Source of the DNA: Agathobacter sp.
Lineage (GTDB): Bacteria; Bacillota; Clostridia; Lachnospirales; Lachnospiraceae
Direction of reading: 5' to 3'
DNA: 64,000 nt
Assembly: GCA_022772675.1 (NCBI GenBank)
Contig: JALEZW010000060.1
Location: 62,001 to 126,000, forward strand
In this document: positions 42,991-52,208 of the stretch, piece by piece
How positions within the stretch are numbered: position 1 is the first letter of the stretch
Layout: every line of letters starts with the position of its first letter
Translations under genes and position numbers: made by a program
Notes under the pieces: generated by a model
The model's input: only the letters and a program-made list of their open reading frames with translations
What the model was told of the DNA's origin: nothing
Databases searched by the model: none

Positions 42991-44157
42991 TTGAAAAAAA
43001 TAAGAATTGGGATTGTTATAATATTTGCAGCATTTATCGCATTTATATCGGGAGGCAGCCTGATCGCGAAGGACCGTGAATTTTCGCCTAACGAGAACCG
43101 GTATCTGGCAGAGCCCCCGGAACTTTCCGTGGATAATCTGCTAAGCGGAAAATTTCAGGAGGATCTGGAGACTTATTTAAATGATCAGATTTGTGGCAGG
43201 GACAGCTGGATTACCATCAAAACAGGTATTCAGAAGGCATGCCGTGATACGGATATCGGCGGTGCCTATGTGGGAAAAGATGGCTATGATTTTGAAAAGA
43301 TCACACCGGAGGACGTGGATGAAAAGCTGATTGACCGCAATGTAAAGGCAGTGCAGGAGTATTTTGAGTCTGCAGCATCCATAACCGGCGAGGAGCATCT
43401 GTCTTTTCTGCTGGTACCGTCATCAGGGCTGATATTGGAGGATAAACTTCCGAAAAATGCAAGACTGTTTGATCAGAAAACCTATATGGATCAGATTGAG
43501 GCATCCCTTACCGGATGCCGGGTAGTAGATGTGCGGAAAGAATTAAGTGCCCATAAGGATGATGAAATTTACTATCGCACGGATCATCACTGGACCAGTG
43601 AGGGTGCTTATCTGGCTTATGAAAAGTGGTGTGAGAGTACCGGAAATGAGTATACACCTTTGGAAGACTTGCAAGAGAATATCGTTACGAATCAGTTTCG
43701 GGGAAGCCTCTATTCCAAAATACTGGATGCGGATTCTGCCTATGACAGTATCCGGATCTATGGGAAACCGGGAGGAAAGCCTTTTGGAAGTGAAGACTTA
43801 AGAGTTGCGATTAATGGGAAGAAGACGATGGATTCCTGTTATGATGAGGAAAAGTTAAAGGAAAAGGATAAGTACAAATACTTTTTTGGTGATAACTATG
43901 GAGAGGTACAGATTGTATCCGGGAAGGCACCGGAGGAGACAGGAAATATTCTGGTCATCAAGGATTCCTTTGCCAACACCTTTGTACCTTTTCTGACGCA
44001 GAATTATCATAAGATTTATATGATTGACCTTCGGTTTTATAGTGGAGATATGAAAGAATATCTGAAGGAAAATCAGATTACGGATGTACTGGTATTGTAT
44101 AATATTACCAATTTTATTTCGGACAGGAATATTTATAAGCTGACAGGTGGAATATAA
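42991..44157 (+). CDS. DHHW-family (AlgJ/AlgX-like SGNH) protein
   Basis: A 388-aa protein with one N-terminal membrane anchor (about 5-24) and an extracytoplasmic SGNH-type domain. The name-giving motif is YYRTDHHWTSEGAYLAYEKW (about 191-210); ILVIKDSFANTFVPFL carries the likely catalytic Ser. It starts at TTG 42991 behind TAGGAGGCAGGAAGAG, 13 bases after the MBOAT gene. Predicted to complete acetyl transfer to a surface polymer. Confidence 0.85.
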   Translation: MKKIRIGIVIIFAAFIAFISGGSLIAKDREFSPNENRYLAEPPELSVDNLLSGKFQEDLETYLNDQICGRDSWITIKTGIQKACRDTDIGGAYVGKDGYDFEKITPEDVDEKLIDRNVKAVQEYFESAASITGEEHLSFLLVPSSGLILEDKLPKNARLFDQKTYMDQIEASLTGCRVVDVRKELSAHKDDEIYYRTDHHWTSEGAYLAYEKWCESTGNEYTPLEDLQENIVTNQFRGSLYSKILDADSAYDSIRIYGKPGGKPFGSEDLRVAINGKKTMDSCYDEEKLKEKDKYKYFFGDNYGEVQIVSGKAPEETGNILVIKDSFANTFVPFLTQNYHKIYMIDLRFYSGDMKEYLKENQITDVLVLYNITNFISDRNIYKLTGGI

Positions 44158-44219
44158 ATCAGAATTACAGTTTACATTTTAGATGTGGTGGAATAATAAC
44201 GAGTTAGGGAGATTAGAAC

Positions 44220-45317
44220 ATGAATTATAGACGGGTAAGTGCAACGCTTCTTTCGGCAGTGCTTGCAATAGGCACGTTGGCCGGATGCGGGGCACAGAAA
44301 CAGAAAGAGACAACTGAGAAAGTTTCCGAAAATACACAGCAGACGACAGAAAAAGTAAAAGATACAGAAAGCACGGAGACCCTGGCGGAGGAGACCGCAA
44401 AATATCCGGAGATACAGACTGATGATAAAATAAAAGATTACCAAAGTGTGGTAACCGTGGGAGATACAGCTTTCGAACTCTATACATATCTGGATAAAAC
44501 GGCAGACGATTATGCAAAGAGCATTAACACAGTAGCAGATAATCTTAAGGGAAAGGCGGATGTATATGATTTGGTAATCCCCCTTAGTTCTGAGATTATC
44601 TTTCCGGATAATTTGAGAAATCAGATTACGTCCTCTGACCAGCATGAAGCCATGCAGAAGATTCAGGAAAAAATGGATGAAAACGTGAAGAATGTAGATA
44701 TTTATGATGTGCTGATGCAGCATAGAAATGAGTATGTATATTACCGTACGGATCATCACTGGACTACCCTTGGTGCGTACTATGCATACCAGAAGTTCTG
44801 CGAGGCAAAGGGAATAGAACCGAAAAAAATTGAGGACTATGAGACAAAAGAATTTGACGGATTTCTCGGTTCCTTTTATAATGATACAGGAGATGACAAG
44901 TTAAAGAAAAATCCGGATACGGTTACAGCCTATTATCCGAAGGCAGACAGTATCTGTCATGTAAATGCATCGGATGGAACCAAGTACGACTGGCCGGTCA
45001 TTTATGATGTTTCCAATTATGGAGCGGGATTGAAATACAGCGCATTTATTGCCAGTGATAATCCTTTTACCGAGATAGAAAACAAGGAGTTGAGTGACAA
45101 CAGTGCCTGCGTGGTGGTAAAAGAATCCTTCGGAAATGCATTTATCCCGTTTCTGGTAGACCATTATCAGAAAATCTACGTGGTTGATTACCGCTACTGG
45201 ACAGGAAGTATCAGTAAACTGGCTGAGGAAAAGAAAGTACAGGATGTATTATTTTTAAATAATTTATCTATGATAAGAAATAAAAGTCTGGTAGGAAAGC
45301 TGCACAGAGTGCTGTAG
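44220..45317 (+). CDS. DHHW-family lipoprotein
   Basis: A 365-aa second copy of the DHHW protein, with a lipoprotein signal (LAIGTLAGCGAQ, Cys23) and a Thr/Glu/Lys linker (about 25-65). It keeps YYRTDHHWTTLGAYYAYQKF and VVVKESFGNAFIPFL, aligned with the upstream gene. The membrane helix is thus replaced by a lipid anchor. The pair probably arose by duplication and may act on different acceptors. Confidence 0.82.
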   Translation: MNYRRVSATLLSAVLAIGTLAGCGAQKQKETTEKVSENTQQTTEKVKDTESTETLAEETAKYPEIQTDDKIKDYQSVVTVGDTAFELYTYLDKTADDYAKSINTVADNLKGKADVYDLVIPLSSEIIFPDNLRNQITSSDQHEAMQKIQEKMDENVKNVDIYDVLMQHRNEYVYYRTDHHWTTLGAYYAYQKFCEAKGIEPKKIEDYETKEFDGFLGSFYNDTGDDKLKKNPDTVTAYYPKADSICHVNASDGTKYDWPVIYDVSNYGAGLKYSAFIASDNPFTEIENKELSDNSACVVVKESFGNAFIPFLVDHYQKIYVVDYRYWTGSISKLAEEKKVQDVLFLNNLSMIRNKSLVGKLHRVL

Positions 45318-45378
45318 AAGACTTTGGGTGTAAAAGGCTGGCAGGGACAGTAATAAGAAAAAGAGAGGAGGAGAACCG

Positions 45379-46320
45379 GTGGTTAAGTATTACAGGACAG
45401 ATGACCGCAAGATTCATGAAGAACGGACGATTCAGGATGGGGTATGGGTGCAGATGGTGAACCCCAGCGTGGCAGAAGGACAGATGATTGCAGACAGGCT
45501 GGGGATTGATATAGAAGACCTTCTTGCCGCACTGGATGAGGAAGAAAGCTCCCGTATTGAGCTGGAGGACGGATATACGCTGATACTGGTGGATATTCCA
45601 TCCATTGAGATTCGACATGAGAAAGAATCCTATACCACAATTCCTCTCGGTATTATTCTTACGGCTGATGAGATTATTACGGTATGTACGGAAGATACCC
45701 CGGTTCTGCAGGCATTTTTAAATAACCGTGTTCGTGAGTTCAGTACCAAAAAGAAACTGCGTTTTGTCTATCAGATTCTGTACCGGATTGCCGTTATCTA
45801 TCAGAGTGATCTGCGCATCATTGATAAAATGCGTACCGAAATCGAGGAACGTGTCGGGGATGATACAGAGGAAGTGGATCTGATTGCCTTACATGAACTG
45901 GAATCCACACTTGTATATTTTGCCACATCCCTTCGGGCAAACGGGGTGGTGCTGGACCGGTTGACCAGATACAAGCGGCTAGAGCAGTATCCGGAGGATA
46001 AGGAATTACTGGATGATGTAATTGTCGAAAATAAGCAGGCAATTGAGATGACTGGAATTTACCGTGATATTATCAATGGTACCCGGGAATTGTTATCCTC
46101 TGTCATTGACAACCGTATGAACAGTATCATGAAATCCCTGACGGTCATCACACTTATCATGGCCATTCCTACAGTTGTGTCCGGACTTTATGGCATGAAT
46201 GTTTCTTCCAAATGGGTACCGCTTGCAAATGCGGCACACGGATTTGGAATTATCTGCGGAATTACTATCATTATCTGTATTCTGATTCTTCTGCTTTTGC
46301 GGAAGAAGAAAATACTGTAG
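45379..46320 (+). CDS. CorA-family magnesium/divalent-cation channel
   Basis: A 313-aa protein: N-terminal cytoplasmic domain, long coiled helix (about 150-245), then two C-terminal membrane helices around the selectivity motif YGMNV (about 275), and a basic end. It starts at GTG 45379 behind AGAGGAGGAGAACCG. It may be transcribed on its own or with the DHHW gene 61 bases upstream. Confidence 0.93.
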   Translation: MVKYYRTDDRKIHEERTIQDGVWVQMVNPSVAEGQMIADRLGIDIEDLLAALDEEESSRIELEDGYTLILVDIPSIEIRHEKESYTTIPLGIILTADEIITVCTEDTPVLQAFLNNRVREFSTKKKLRFVYQILYRIAVIYQSDLRIIDKMRTEIEERVGDDTEEVDLIALHELESTLVYFATSLRANGVVLDRLTRYKRLEQYPEDKELLDDVIVENKQAIEMTGIYRDIINGTRELLSSVIDNRMNSIMKSLTVITLIMAIPTVVSGLYGMNVSSKWVPLANAAHGFGIICGITIIICILILLLLRKKKIL

Positions 46321-46322
46321 GG

Positions 46323-47171
46323 CTATTGTCTTCGGTACTTAAGCGGTGACATTCCAAAGCTTTTCTTAAAGGTGCGGATAAAATAGCTCACGTTGGAAAA
46401 ACCGCACTGCAGTGCAAGCTCTGTGATAGGAAGTGAGGTTGTTTCTAACAAATGCCTGGCATGGGACAGCCGCAGATAGTTTACATACTGGGATAATGTC
46501 AGATGAAAATGTTCCTTAAAATACCTGGATATATATTTTTCAGAAAGATGAAAATGTTCTGACAGTTCCTTGAGGGAAATAGGTCTGCAGTAATTCTGCT
46601 GGAGGAATGAGAGCAGTTCTTTCTGGATTCCCTGCGAGTTTCCCTTTTCCGTATGGTTTACCAGATTATTTTTTACAAGTAACTGAATAAATTGAAGGAG
46701 CAGAATGCGGGTGCCTATTTGATCGGGGTATCCGCTTTTTTCGTTTTCAGCAATGAGCTGTTCCAGCAGAAAGCACAGGGAATCATGCACAGTTCCTTCC
46801 GGAATTTCCGTTTCCAACAACATATTGTGATTCCGCAGCGGGGCCATCAGTTCTTTTTCGAAGGCATCGTCTGTCTGAAAAGAGATAAATTCCAGCGGAA
46901 AAAGCAGGGTAAAATAGTCCACTGGCAGGACATTGGATCCCATCAGGTGAAGCTGCCCGGGATTGACCAGAAAAATCGACTGGTCATCTGCGGTATATTC
47001 CTTTCCTTCAATTACAATGGAAAGAGGTGCCTTTCGGACATAAATGATTTCCAGTTCATCGTGCCAGTGAATCGGAAACTGAAAGGCATGCGGTACATGA
47101 CAAATATGATATTGGGTAAAGGGAAAATTTTTGGTGCCGTGGGGGCGGTTCTCTTTTAATTCCAGGTACAT
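46323..47171 (-). CDS. AraC-family transcriptional regulator
   Basis: A 282-aa protein with an N-terminal cupin-like sensor (about 10-150; HWHDELEIIYVRKAPLSIVIEGKEY) and a C-terminal pair of HTH motifs (about 185-282). The latter contain ISLKELSEHFHLSEKYISRYFKEHF and the signature ALQCGFSNVSYFIRTFKKSFGMSPLKYRRQ. It is divergent from the MATE gene across 156 bases and is likely to control it. The cupin sensor resembles those for sugars, so a carbohydrate ligand is possible. Confidence 0.88.
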   Translation of the reverse strand: MYLELKENRPHGTKNFPFTQYHICHVPHAFQFPIHWHDELEIIYVRKAPLSIVIEGKEYTADDQSIFLVNPGQLHLMGSNVLPVDYFTLLFPLEFISFQTDDAFEKELMAPLRNHNMLLETEIPEGTVHDSLCFLLEQLIAENEKSGYPDQIGTRILLLQFIQLLVKNNLVNHTEKGNSQGIQKELLSFLQQNYCRPISLKELSEHFHLSEKYISRYFKEHFHLTLSQYVNYLRLSHARHLLETTSLPITELALQCGFSNVSYFIRTFKKSFGMSPLKYRRQ

Positions 47172-47327
47172 AAGTTCCTCCTTGGGAAGTTTTTAATTAT
47201 CAGTTACAATTATTATACTTGAAAAGTAGAAAAAGTGCAATTTTATGTAGATATACTGCAAGTTTTTATTTGTAAATGGGAGTAAAATGAATAAAGGAAA
47301 TAACAGGAACAAGGGGAGGGAACAATC

Positions 47328-48662
47328 ATGGAAGAGAATCAGAAAACATTAACGCAGCTTTTTATTCCCATCTGTTTAGAAACATTATTATACATGCTGG
47401 CAGGCATGGTGGATACCTTAATGCTTTCATCGGTTGGCGACCAGGCAGTGGGAGCAGTAGGAACAGCAAATACCTATATCGGGATTTTCATTATCATGTT
47501 TTCCATTATTTCATCCGGAATGGTAGCAGTTATGACGCAGAATATCGGTGCCGGCAGACCGGGTGTTGCCTATCAGGCAAGACAGTTGGGACTTGCATTT
47601 AACGCTGTACTTGGAATTCTGATGTCCTTTTTTTTATTTTTCTGTTCGGGAACGATTCTCTCTGTGGTAGGAATTGCAGATGCACTTCGCGCGCCGGCAG
47701 AAACTTACCTTAAAATTGTTGGAGGCAGCTGTATTTTAAATGCATTGATTCCGATTTTTTCCAGCTATATGCGCGCCTTTGGTTTTACAAAGGAACCGTT
47801 GTATGCAACAGTAACCGGCAATGTGATCAATCTGATCTTAAATGCCTTTTTTCTGTTTTCCCTGCGTATGGGCGTAAAGGGGGTTGCAATTGCTACTGTA
47901 ATTTCCCGTGTGATCAATCTGGTTATGGTCGCTGCAATGGCGTCTGTTCTGGTAAAGGCAAAACAGAATCCGGAACGGATGTCAAACAGAAGCGTTCTGT
48001 TTCAGATTATAAAAATCGGATTTCCATCTGCCTGTGAGACGGCATTATATAACATTGCAATGACACTGGTGATCCGCTTTTTAAATAAGATGGATGCCCA
48101 GGGACTGAATGTAACGGCGCGCTCCTATGCGATGCAGATTACCAATTTTTCCTACTGCGTGGGTGCCGCACTGGCGCAGGCCAATGCCATTATGACAGGC
48201 TGGAGGATTGGTGCCAGGCAATTTGAAGAATGTGACCGTGGTACGAGAAAAGCGGCAATCATCGGTGTGATTGTTGCAGCCTGTATGGAAGCTGTGATTG
48301 CACTTTGTTCCGGCTGGATTATGCGGCTGTTTACGGATGATCCACAGATGATAGCACTGGTTGGAAAACTTCTTTTCATTGATATCGTTCTGGAAATGGG
48401 AAGGGTTATGAATCTGGTGTATGGAAATGCGCTTAAAACCAGCGGAGATGCTGTATTTCCGGTTGTGATGGGAGCTGTATTCATGTTCTTGTGCGCAGTG
48501 GGAGGCACATGGCTTTTTGGTGTGAAATTAGGACTTCTGGCGGTTGGTACCTACATAGGTCTTGCCAGTGACGAATGTGTCAGGGCTGTGGGCATGTATT
48601 TACGCTGGCGAAGCGGCAAGTGGAAGGAAAAAAGGTTGATTGAGGAGGATATGTTGAAATAA
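47328..48662 (+). CDS. MATE-family multidrug efflux transporter
   Basis: A 444-aa protein with twelve predicted helices in two repeated halves. The N-terminal segment LFIPICLETLLYMLAGMVDTLMLSSVGDQAVGAVG is typical of NorM/DinF-type antiporters driven by Na+ or H+. It lies opposite the AraC gene, starting behind GGGGAGGGAACAATC. Substrate unknown. Confidence 0.9.
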   Translation: MEENQKTLTQLFIPICLETLLYMLAGMVDTLMLSSVGDQAVGAVGTANTYIGIFIIMFSIISSGMVAVMTQNIGAGRPGVAYQARQLGLAFNAVLGILMSFFLFFCSGTILSVVGIADALRAPAETYLKIVGGSCILNALIPIFSSYMRAFGFTKEPLYATVTGNVINLILNAFFLFSLRMGVKGVAIATVISRVINLVMVAAMASVLVKAKQNPERMSNRSVLFQIIKIGFPSACETALYNIAMTLVIRFLNKMDAQGLNVTARSYAMQITNFSYCVGAALAQANAIMTGWRIGARQFEECDRGTRKAAIIGVIVAACMEAVIALCSGWIMRLFTDDPQMIALVGKLLFIDIVLEMGRVMNLVYGNALKTSGDAVFPVVMGAVFMFLCAVGGTWLFGVKLGLLAVGTYIGLASDECVRAVGMYLRWRSGKWKEKRLIEEDMLK

Positions 48663-48701
48663 AAGTCAATCGTAAAAGTCAATTATAAAATGAAATTTAC
48701 C

Positions 48702-48730
48702 TTGCACTCACTGGATTCCTGTGGTATTCT
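48702..48730 (+). promoter_or_regulatory. Candidate promoter of the alanine/glycine symporter gene
   Basis: TTGCAC (48702-48707), 17-bp spacer, TATTCT (48725-48730). An AATAC-GTTAAA-GTATT inverted repeat lies between it and the gene, a possible operator. A duplicated AAAAGTCAAT lies just upstream (48661-48682). Confidence 0.5.
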
Positions 48731-48779
48731 GTTTAATGTTGATTTAATACGTTAAAGTATTATTACCTGAAAGGAGACG

Positions 48780-50504
48780 ATGAAAATGAAAACATTATCG
48801 GATATTCTAGTGAGGATTGACGATTTTGTATGGGGACCGGTCATGCTGGTTCTTCTGGTTGGAACCGGAATTTTTCTCACAATCCGGACGAAGGCACTGT
48901 GCTGGAGAAATCTTCCGTATGCATTGAAAAGTGTGTTGAGCAAAGAGGCCCGTCAGAAGAAGGGAAAAGGGGATGTATCGCCGTTTTCGGCATTGACGAC
49001 AGCTCTTGCAGCCACCATCGGTACCGGTAATATTGTAGGTGTGGCAACAGCCATGGTTTCCGGAGGTCCGGGAGCATTAGTCTGGATGTGGATTTCCGCA
49101 GCCTTTGGCCTGACATCCAAATTCAGCGAGTGTATGCTGGCTATTAAATATCGTGAGGTAAACGAAAAAGGTGAGATGTCGGGCGGACCGATGTACACCA
49201 TGAAAAAGGGCTTTAAGAATAAAAAAGCCGGTGCCGTGCTGGGCTGGCTTTTTGCATTGTTTGCTGTGATTGCATCCTTTGGTATTGGGAATCTGACTCA
49301 GGGAAATTCCATTTCTTCTGCCTTACATGCCACATTCGGAGTTCCTACCTGGGTAACAGGAATTGTAATTACAATTCTTGCCATGTTAATAATTTTAGGC
49401 GGGATTAAGTCTATTTCCAAAGTATCCCAGGTGGTTGTGCCGGTGATGGCTCTATTTTACATAGTAGCCGGAATTATCATCATTTTTGGAAATATCAGAA
49501 ATGTGCCGGCGGGTGTTGTCATGATTTTTAAAATGGCATTCTCCCTTCAGGCAGTGGGCGGAGGACTCTGTGGAAGTCTTGTGGCTTCCATGATGAATGC
49601 CATGCGTTTCGGTGTTGCCCGGGGTGTATTTTCCAATGAGGCCGGTATGGGGTCTGCAGCAATTACAGCAGCTGCTGCATCCACAAACGATCCGGTCCGT
49701 CAGGGCTATATCAACATGACGGGAACTTTCTGGGATACCATTGTGGTATGTACCATTACAGGACTGTGTATTGCAAGCTCCGGTGTGCTTGGAACTACGG
49801 AAACAGCTTCCTCCGGAAGTTATGCCTATGAGGCGCAGGAGACAGATGCTGCAGGACTTTCTTTCACTCTGGCAGATGGAGATAAAACTACGACTACCAG
49901 TTACGATGTTACAGATGTTTCCTATGATGGAAAAAATCAGAAACTTGTGATGACTCTTGCAAAGGGGGATGAGAAAACGCTTCTGACCAAAGAGGAAAAA
50001 ATAGAAAATGCAGCGGATACAGAATTCTCACAGAATATGGATTCTTACCTGCCGGGTACATGGAAGGATGATTCCGGCAATGAATATATCCTTTCCAGGG
50101 ACGGTACGCTGGAATACCGTGAACTTTTAGTCGGTTCTGCCCTTACCATTGCAGCGTTTAAGACGGTTCTGGGGCAGCCGGGAGCATGGCTGGTCTGCAT
50201 TGCCATCGCACTGTTTGCCTTCTCCACAATCCTTGGCTGGGAGTATCATGGGGAAAAAGCTTTCGAGTATCTGTTTCAGACCCATAAATTTAATATGGTT
50301 TATCGGATTCTTTTTTCCCTGGTGGTATATCTCGGTGCAACCACAACACTTAAGATTGCATGGAACTTCTCCGATATTGCCAATGCTCTGATGGCGATTC
50401 CCAACCTCATCTGCCTTCTGGCATTAAGTGGTGTGATTGTGGAGGAGATGAACCGCTATCAGAAAGTGATTGAAGCAGAGAAGGCAGCGAAGAAGACGAA
50501 ATAA
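48780..50504 (+). CDS. Alanine/glycine:cation symporter family protein with large insertion
   Basis: A 574-aa AGCS transporter; family members are usually about 450-480 aa. The core is clear: PFSALTTALAATIGTGNIVGVATAMVSGGPGALVWMW, then GGPMYTMKKG, then ARGVFSNEAGMGSAAITAAAA, and the last helices with FAFSTILGWEYHGEKAFEYLF. About 100 extra polar residues (about 340-443) sit in an external loop late in the protein. Coupling is probably to Na+, in keeping with the Na+-type ATP synthase. Confidence 0.9.
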   Translation: MKMKTLSDILVRIDDFVWGPVMLVLLVGTGIFLTIRTKALCWRNLPYALKSVLSKEARQKKGKGDVSPFSALTTALAATIGTGNIVGVATAMVSGGPGALVWMWISAAFGLTSKFSECMLAIKYREVNEKGEMSGGPMYTMKKGFKNKKAGAVLGWLFALFAVIASFGIGNLTQGNSISSALHATFGVPTWVTGIVITILAMLIILGGIKSISKVSQVVVPVMALFYIVAGIIIIFGNIRNVPAGVVMIFKMAFSLQAVGGGLCGSLVASMMNAMRFGVARGVFSNEAGMGSAAITAAAASTNDPVRQGYINMTGTFWDTIVVCTITGLCIASSGVLGTTETASSGSYAYEAQETDAAGLSFTLADGDKTTTTSYDVTDVSYDGKNQKLVMTLAKGDEKTLLTKEEKIENAADTEFSQNMDSYLPGTWKDDSGNEYILSRDGTLEYRELLVGSALTIAAFKTVLGQPGAWLVCIAIALFAFSTILGWEYHGEKAFEYLFQTHKFNMVYRILFSLVVYLGATTTLKIAWNFSDIANALMAIPNLICLLALSGVIVEEMNRYQKVIEAEKAAKKTK

Positions 50505-50533
50505 AATTTTGAATCGATATATGAGGAACCAAT

Positions 50534-51415
50534 TTATTTCTGGAATCTACCGCTTGCCCCGCATGGTAACACGAGTCCATTGGAGGAAACCGGAAGTCCA
50601 ATTTCATCAGCGTTGATGGTGCCGTGGTATTTGCCCAAAACGGTATTCATCATATAGGACAGTACAGCAGGCTGCAGTCCTGTGGTGTAGGAATTGATCA
50701 GGAAAAATAATGGTTCATCCGTGAGAATCTGACTGCAGAGCTGTACCAGCGGATAAACGCAGTCCTCAATTTTCCAGATTTCCCCCTTCGGCCCCCGTCC
50801 GTAGGATGGGGGATCCATGATGATGGCATCGTAGTGGTTGCCCCGGCGGATTTCCCGCTCCACAAATTTCACGCAGTCATCCACCAGCCAGCGGATCGGT
50901 GCGCCACCAAGTCCGGAGGAAAGAGCATTTTCCTTCGCCCAGGTCACCATGCCCTTAGAGGCATCCACATGGGTTACCTGCGCACCCGCTGCCGCTGCTG
51001 CACAGGTGGCACCTCCGGTATAGGCAAAGAGGTTTAAGACCTTAACGTTATGTCCTTTATTCACTTCATCCTGAATCAGTTTCGAAAACCAGTCCCAGTT
51101 TGCAGCCTGCTCCGGAAAAAGCCCCGTGTGCTTGAAGCTGAAGGGCTTTAAGTGGAAGGTCAGTTCCTTCTTAATAGGAAGAGAGTAGTGAATCTGCCAT
51201 TCCTTCGGCAGGTCAAAAAACTCCCATTCCCCGCCGCCCTTTGAGCTGCGATGGTAATGGCCGTTCATTTTCTTCCAGCCCTTTTCTGATTTCGGGGTGT
51301 CCCAGATGACCTGTGGGTCCGGACGTACCAGAAGATATTTCCCCCATCGCTCCAGCTTTTCGCCTTTGGAGCAGTCAATTACTTCATAATCATTCCATCT
51401 ATTAGCTAACCACAT
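50534..51415 (-). CDS. SAM-dependent methyltransferase, RlmI/RlmK-like
   Basis: A 293-aa class I methyltransferase. The SAM-binding motif is KVLNLFAYTGGATCAAAAAGAQVTHVDASKGMVTWAKENA; the catalytic-type motif is DAIIMDPPSYGRGPKGE. These match the rRNA (cytosine-5 or guanine-N2) methyltransferases, but the N-terminal PUA domain is absent. The ATG at 51415 follows AAGGAG by 9 bases; an earlier ATG at 51445 exists. The end of the broken antitoxin frame overlaps its start. Confidence 0.87.
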   Translation of the reverse strand: MWLANRWNDYEVIDCSKGEKLERWGKYLLVRPDPQVIWDTPKSEKGWKKMNGHYHRSSKGGGEWEFFDLPKEWQIHYSLPIKKELTFHLKPFSFKHTGLFPEQAANWDWFSKLIQDEVNKGHNVKVLNLFAYTGGATCAAAAAGAQVTHVDASKGMVTWAKENALSSGLGGAPIRWLVDDCVKFVEREIRRGNHYDAIIMDPPSYGRGPKGEIWKIEDCVYPLVQLCSQILTDEPLFFLINSYTTGLQPAVLSYMMNTVLGKYHGTINADEIGLPVSSNGLVLPCGASGRFQK

Positions 51416-51668
51416 TTTTGTGTACTCCTTTTTCATGGACAACATCTTTTCCTTCCTTGTGCTGCCGGATGGAAGTCATCAGATGCTCATAATTTTACTG
51501 ATTGCTGACAAGATGCAGTGTTTCCATTAAACTGTCATAGGAACTTTGAGACATGATGACCATGTTTTCATCTTTCCGTGTGACAATGAGTGTTTCTTTG
51601 TCTTCGGCAACGCGGTCAAAATAGCCTTTCATGTTGTAGCGGAAATTTGCATAATTTACTGCCAGCAT
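51402..51668 (-). pseudogene. Phd/YefM-family antitoxin interrupted by an in-frame stop, no toxin partner
   Basis: The ATG at 51668 lies behind a perfect CTAGGAGGAAATTTT. The first 57 residues (MLAVNYANFRYNMKGYFDRV, then ETLIVTRKDENMVIMSQSSYDSLMETL) are a Phd/YefM DNA-binding half. A TAA (51495-51497) ends it. The same frame then continues NYEHLMTSIRQHKEGKDVVHEK to a TAA at 51402, giving the full family length of 88 residues with one internal stop. The lost part is the toxin-binding tail. Next comes a methyltransferase, not a RelE/YoeB toxin. The 57-aa product could still bind DNA. Confidence 0.85.
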
Positions 51669-51703
51669 AAAATTTCCTCCTAGTTCTGCTTTCTGTACTA
51701 AAT

Positions 51704-51732
51704 ATTATATGGTGCGATTTTCTGTACGTCAA
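51704..51732 (-). promoter_or_regulatory. Promoter of the antitoxin-methyltransferase unit
   Basis: Minus strand: TTGACG (51727-51732), 17-bp spacer, TATAAT (51704-51709). GTACAGAAA occurs twice, once in the spacer and once after the -10, as expected for a self-bound antitoxin promoter. Confidence 0.75.
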
Positions 51733-51750
51733 TAGCATGAACAAAAGACC

Positions 51751-51779
51751 TTGCAAATATTTCATTCGTCTATTATAAT
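51751..51779 (+). promoter_or_regulatory. Promoter of the BlaI-BlaR1-ABC operon
   Basis: TTGCAA (51751-51756), 17-bp spacer, TATAAT (51774-51779). The -10 box lies inside the first operator palindrome. Confidence 0.8.
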
Positions 51780-51800
51780 AGATACGACTATTGAAATAGA
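51769..51800. promoter_or_regulatory. Paired BlaI-type operators
   Basis: TCTATT-AT-AATAGA (51769-51782, perfect palindrome) and ACTATT-GA-AATAGA (51787-51800), centres 18 bp apart. They cover the -10 and the predicted transcription start, so binding would block transcription. Confidence 0.7.
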
Positions 51801-51821
51801 CAGATAAAAGGAGGAGAACAA

Positions 51822-52208
51822 ATGGATTTTTTAACAGGAGAATTAAGTACTTGTGAGTCAATGATTATGAAGGTAATCTGGGATGCACAGGAGGATATTG
51901 CAGTACAGGAACTTATCCGGGAACTGGGTATCCGTTTCGATAAGCATTATGCCCGGACAACAGTAGTCACCTTTTTGCACAAGATGGCGGAGAAGGGGTA
52001 TGTGAGTACCTACCGGAAAGGAAAGGCGGCTTTTGTTCATGCCGAAAAGAGTGAGAAAGATTACAAAAATAAACTGCTGCGGGAACAGACAGACTTCTGG
52101 TTCGGGGGAAAACCATCAAAACTGATTGCTTCCCTCTGTGAATCCCGGAAATTGTCAAAAGAGGAGATTAGCAAAATAAAGGAGCTGCTTGCGGATGTGG
52201 ATGAGTGA
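51822..52208 (+). CDS. BlaI/MecI/CopY-family repressor
   Basis: A 128-aa winged-helix repressor; BlaI-type proteins are inactivated by proteolysis after their BlaR1 partner senses a signal. ELSTCESMIMKVIWDAQEDIAVQELIREL and the helix KHYARTTVVTFLHKMAEKGYVSTYRKGK are the signature; the rest is a helical dimer domain. AAAGGAGGAGAACAA precedes the ATG. It overlaps the BlaR1-like gene by 14 bases. Confidence 0.9.
   Translation: MDFLTGELSTCESMIMKVIWDAQEDIAVQELIRELGIRFDKHYARTTVVTFLHKMAEKGYVSTYRKGKAAFVHAEKSEKDYKNKLLREQTDFWFGGKPSKLIASLCESRKLSKEEISKIKELLADVDE

Noticed and set aside
46692-47159. 155-codon plus-strand frame
   Set aside because: Antisense to the AraC-family gene, which has full family motifs and a good ribosome binding site.
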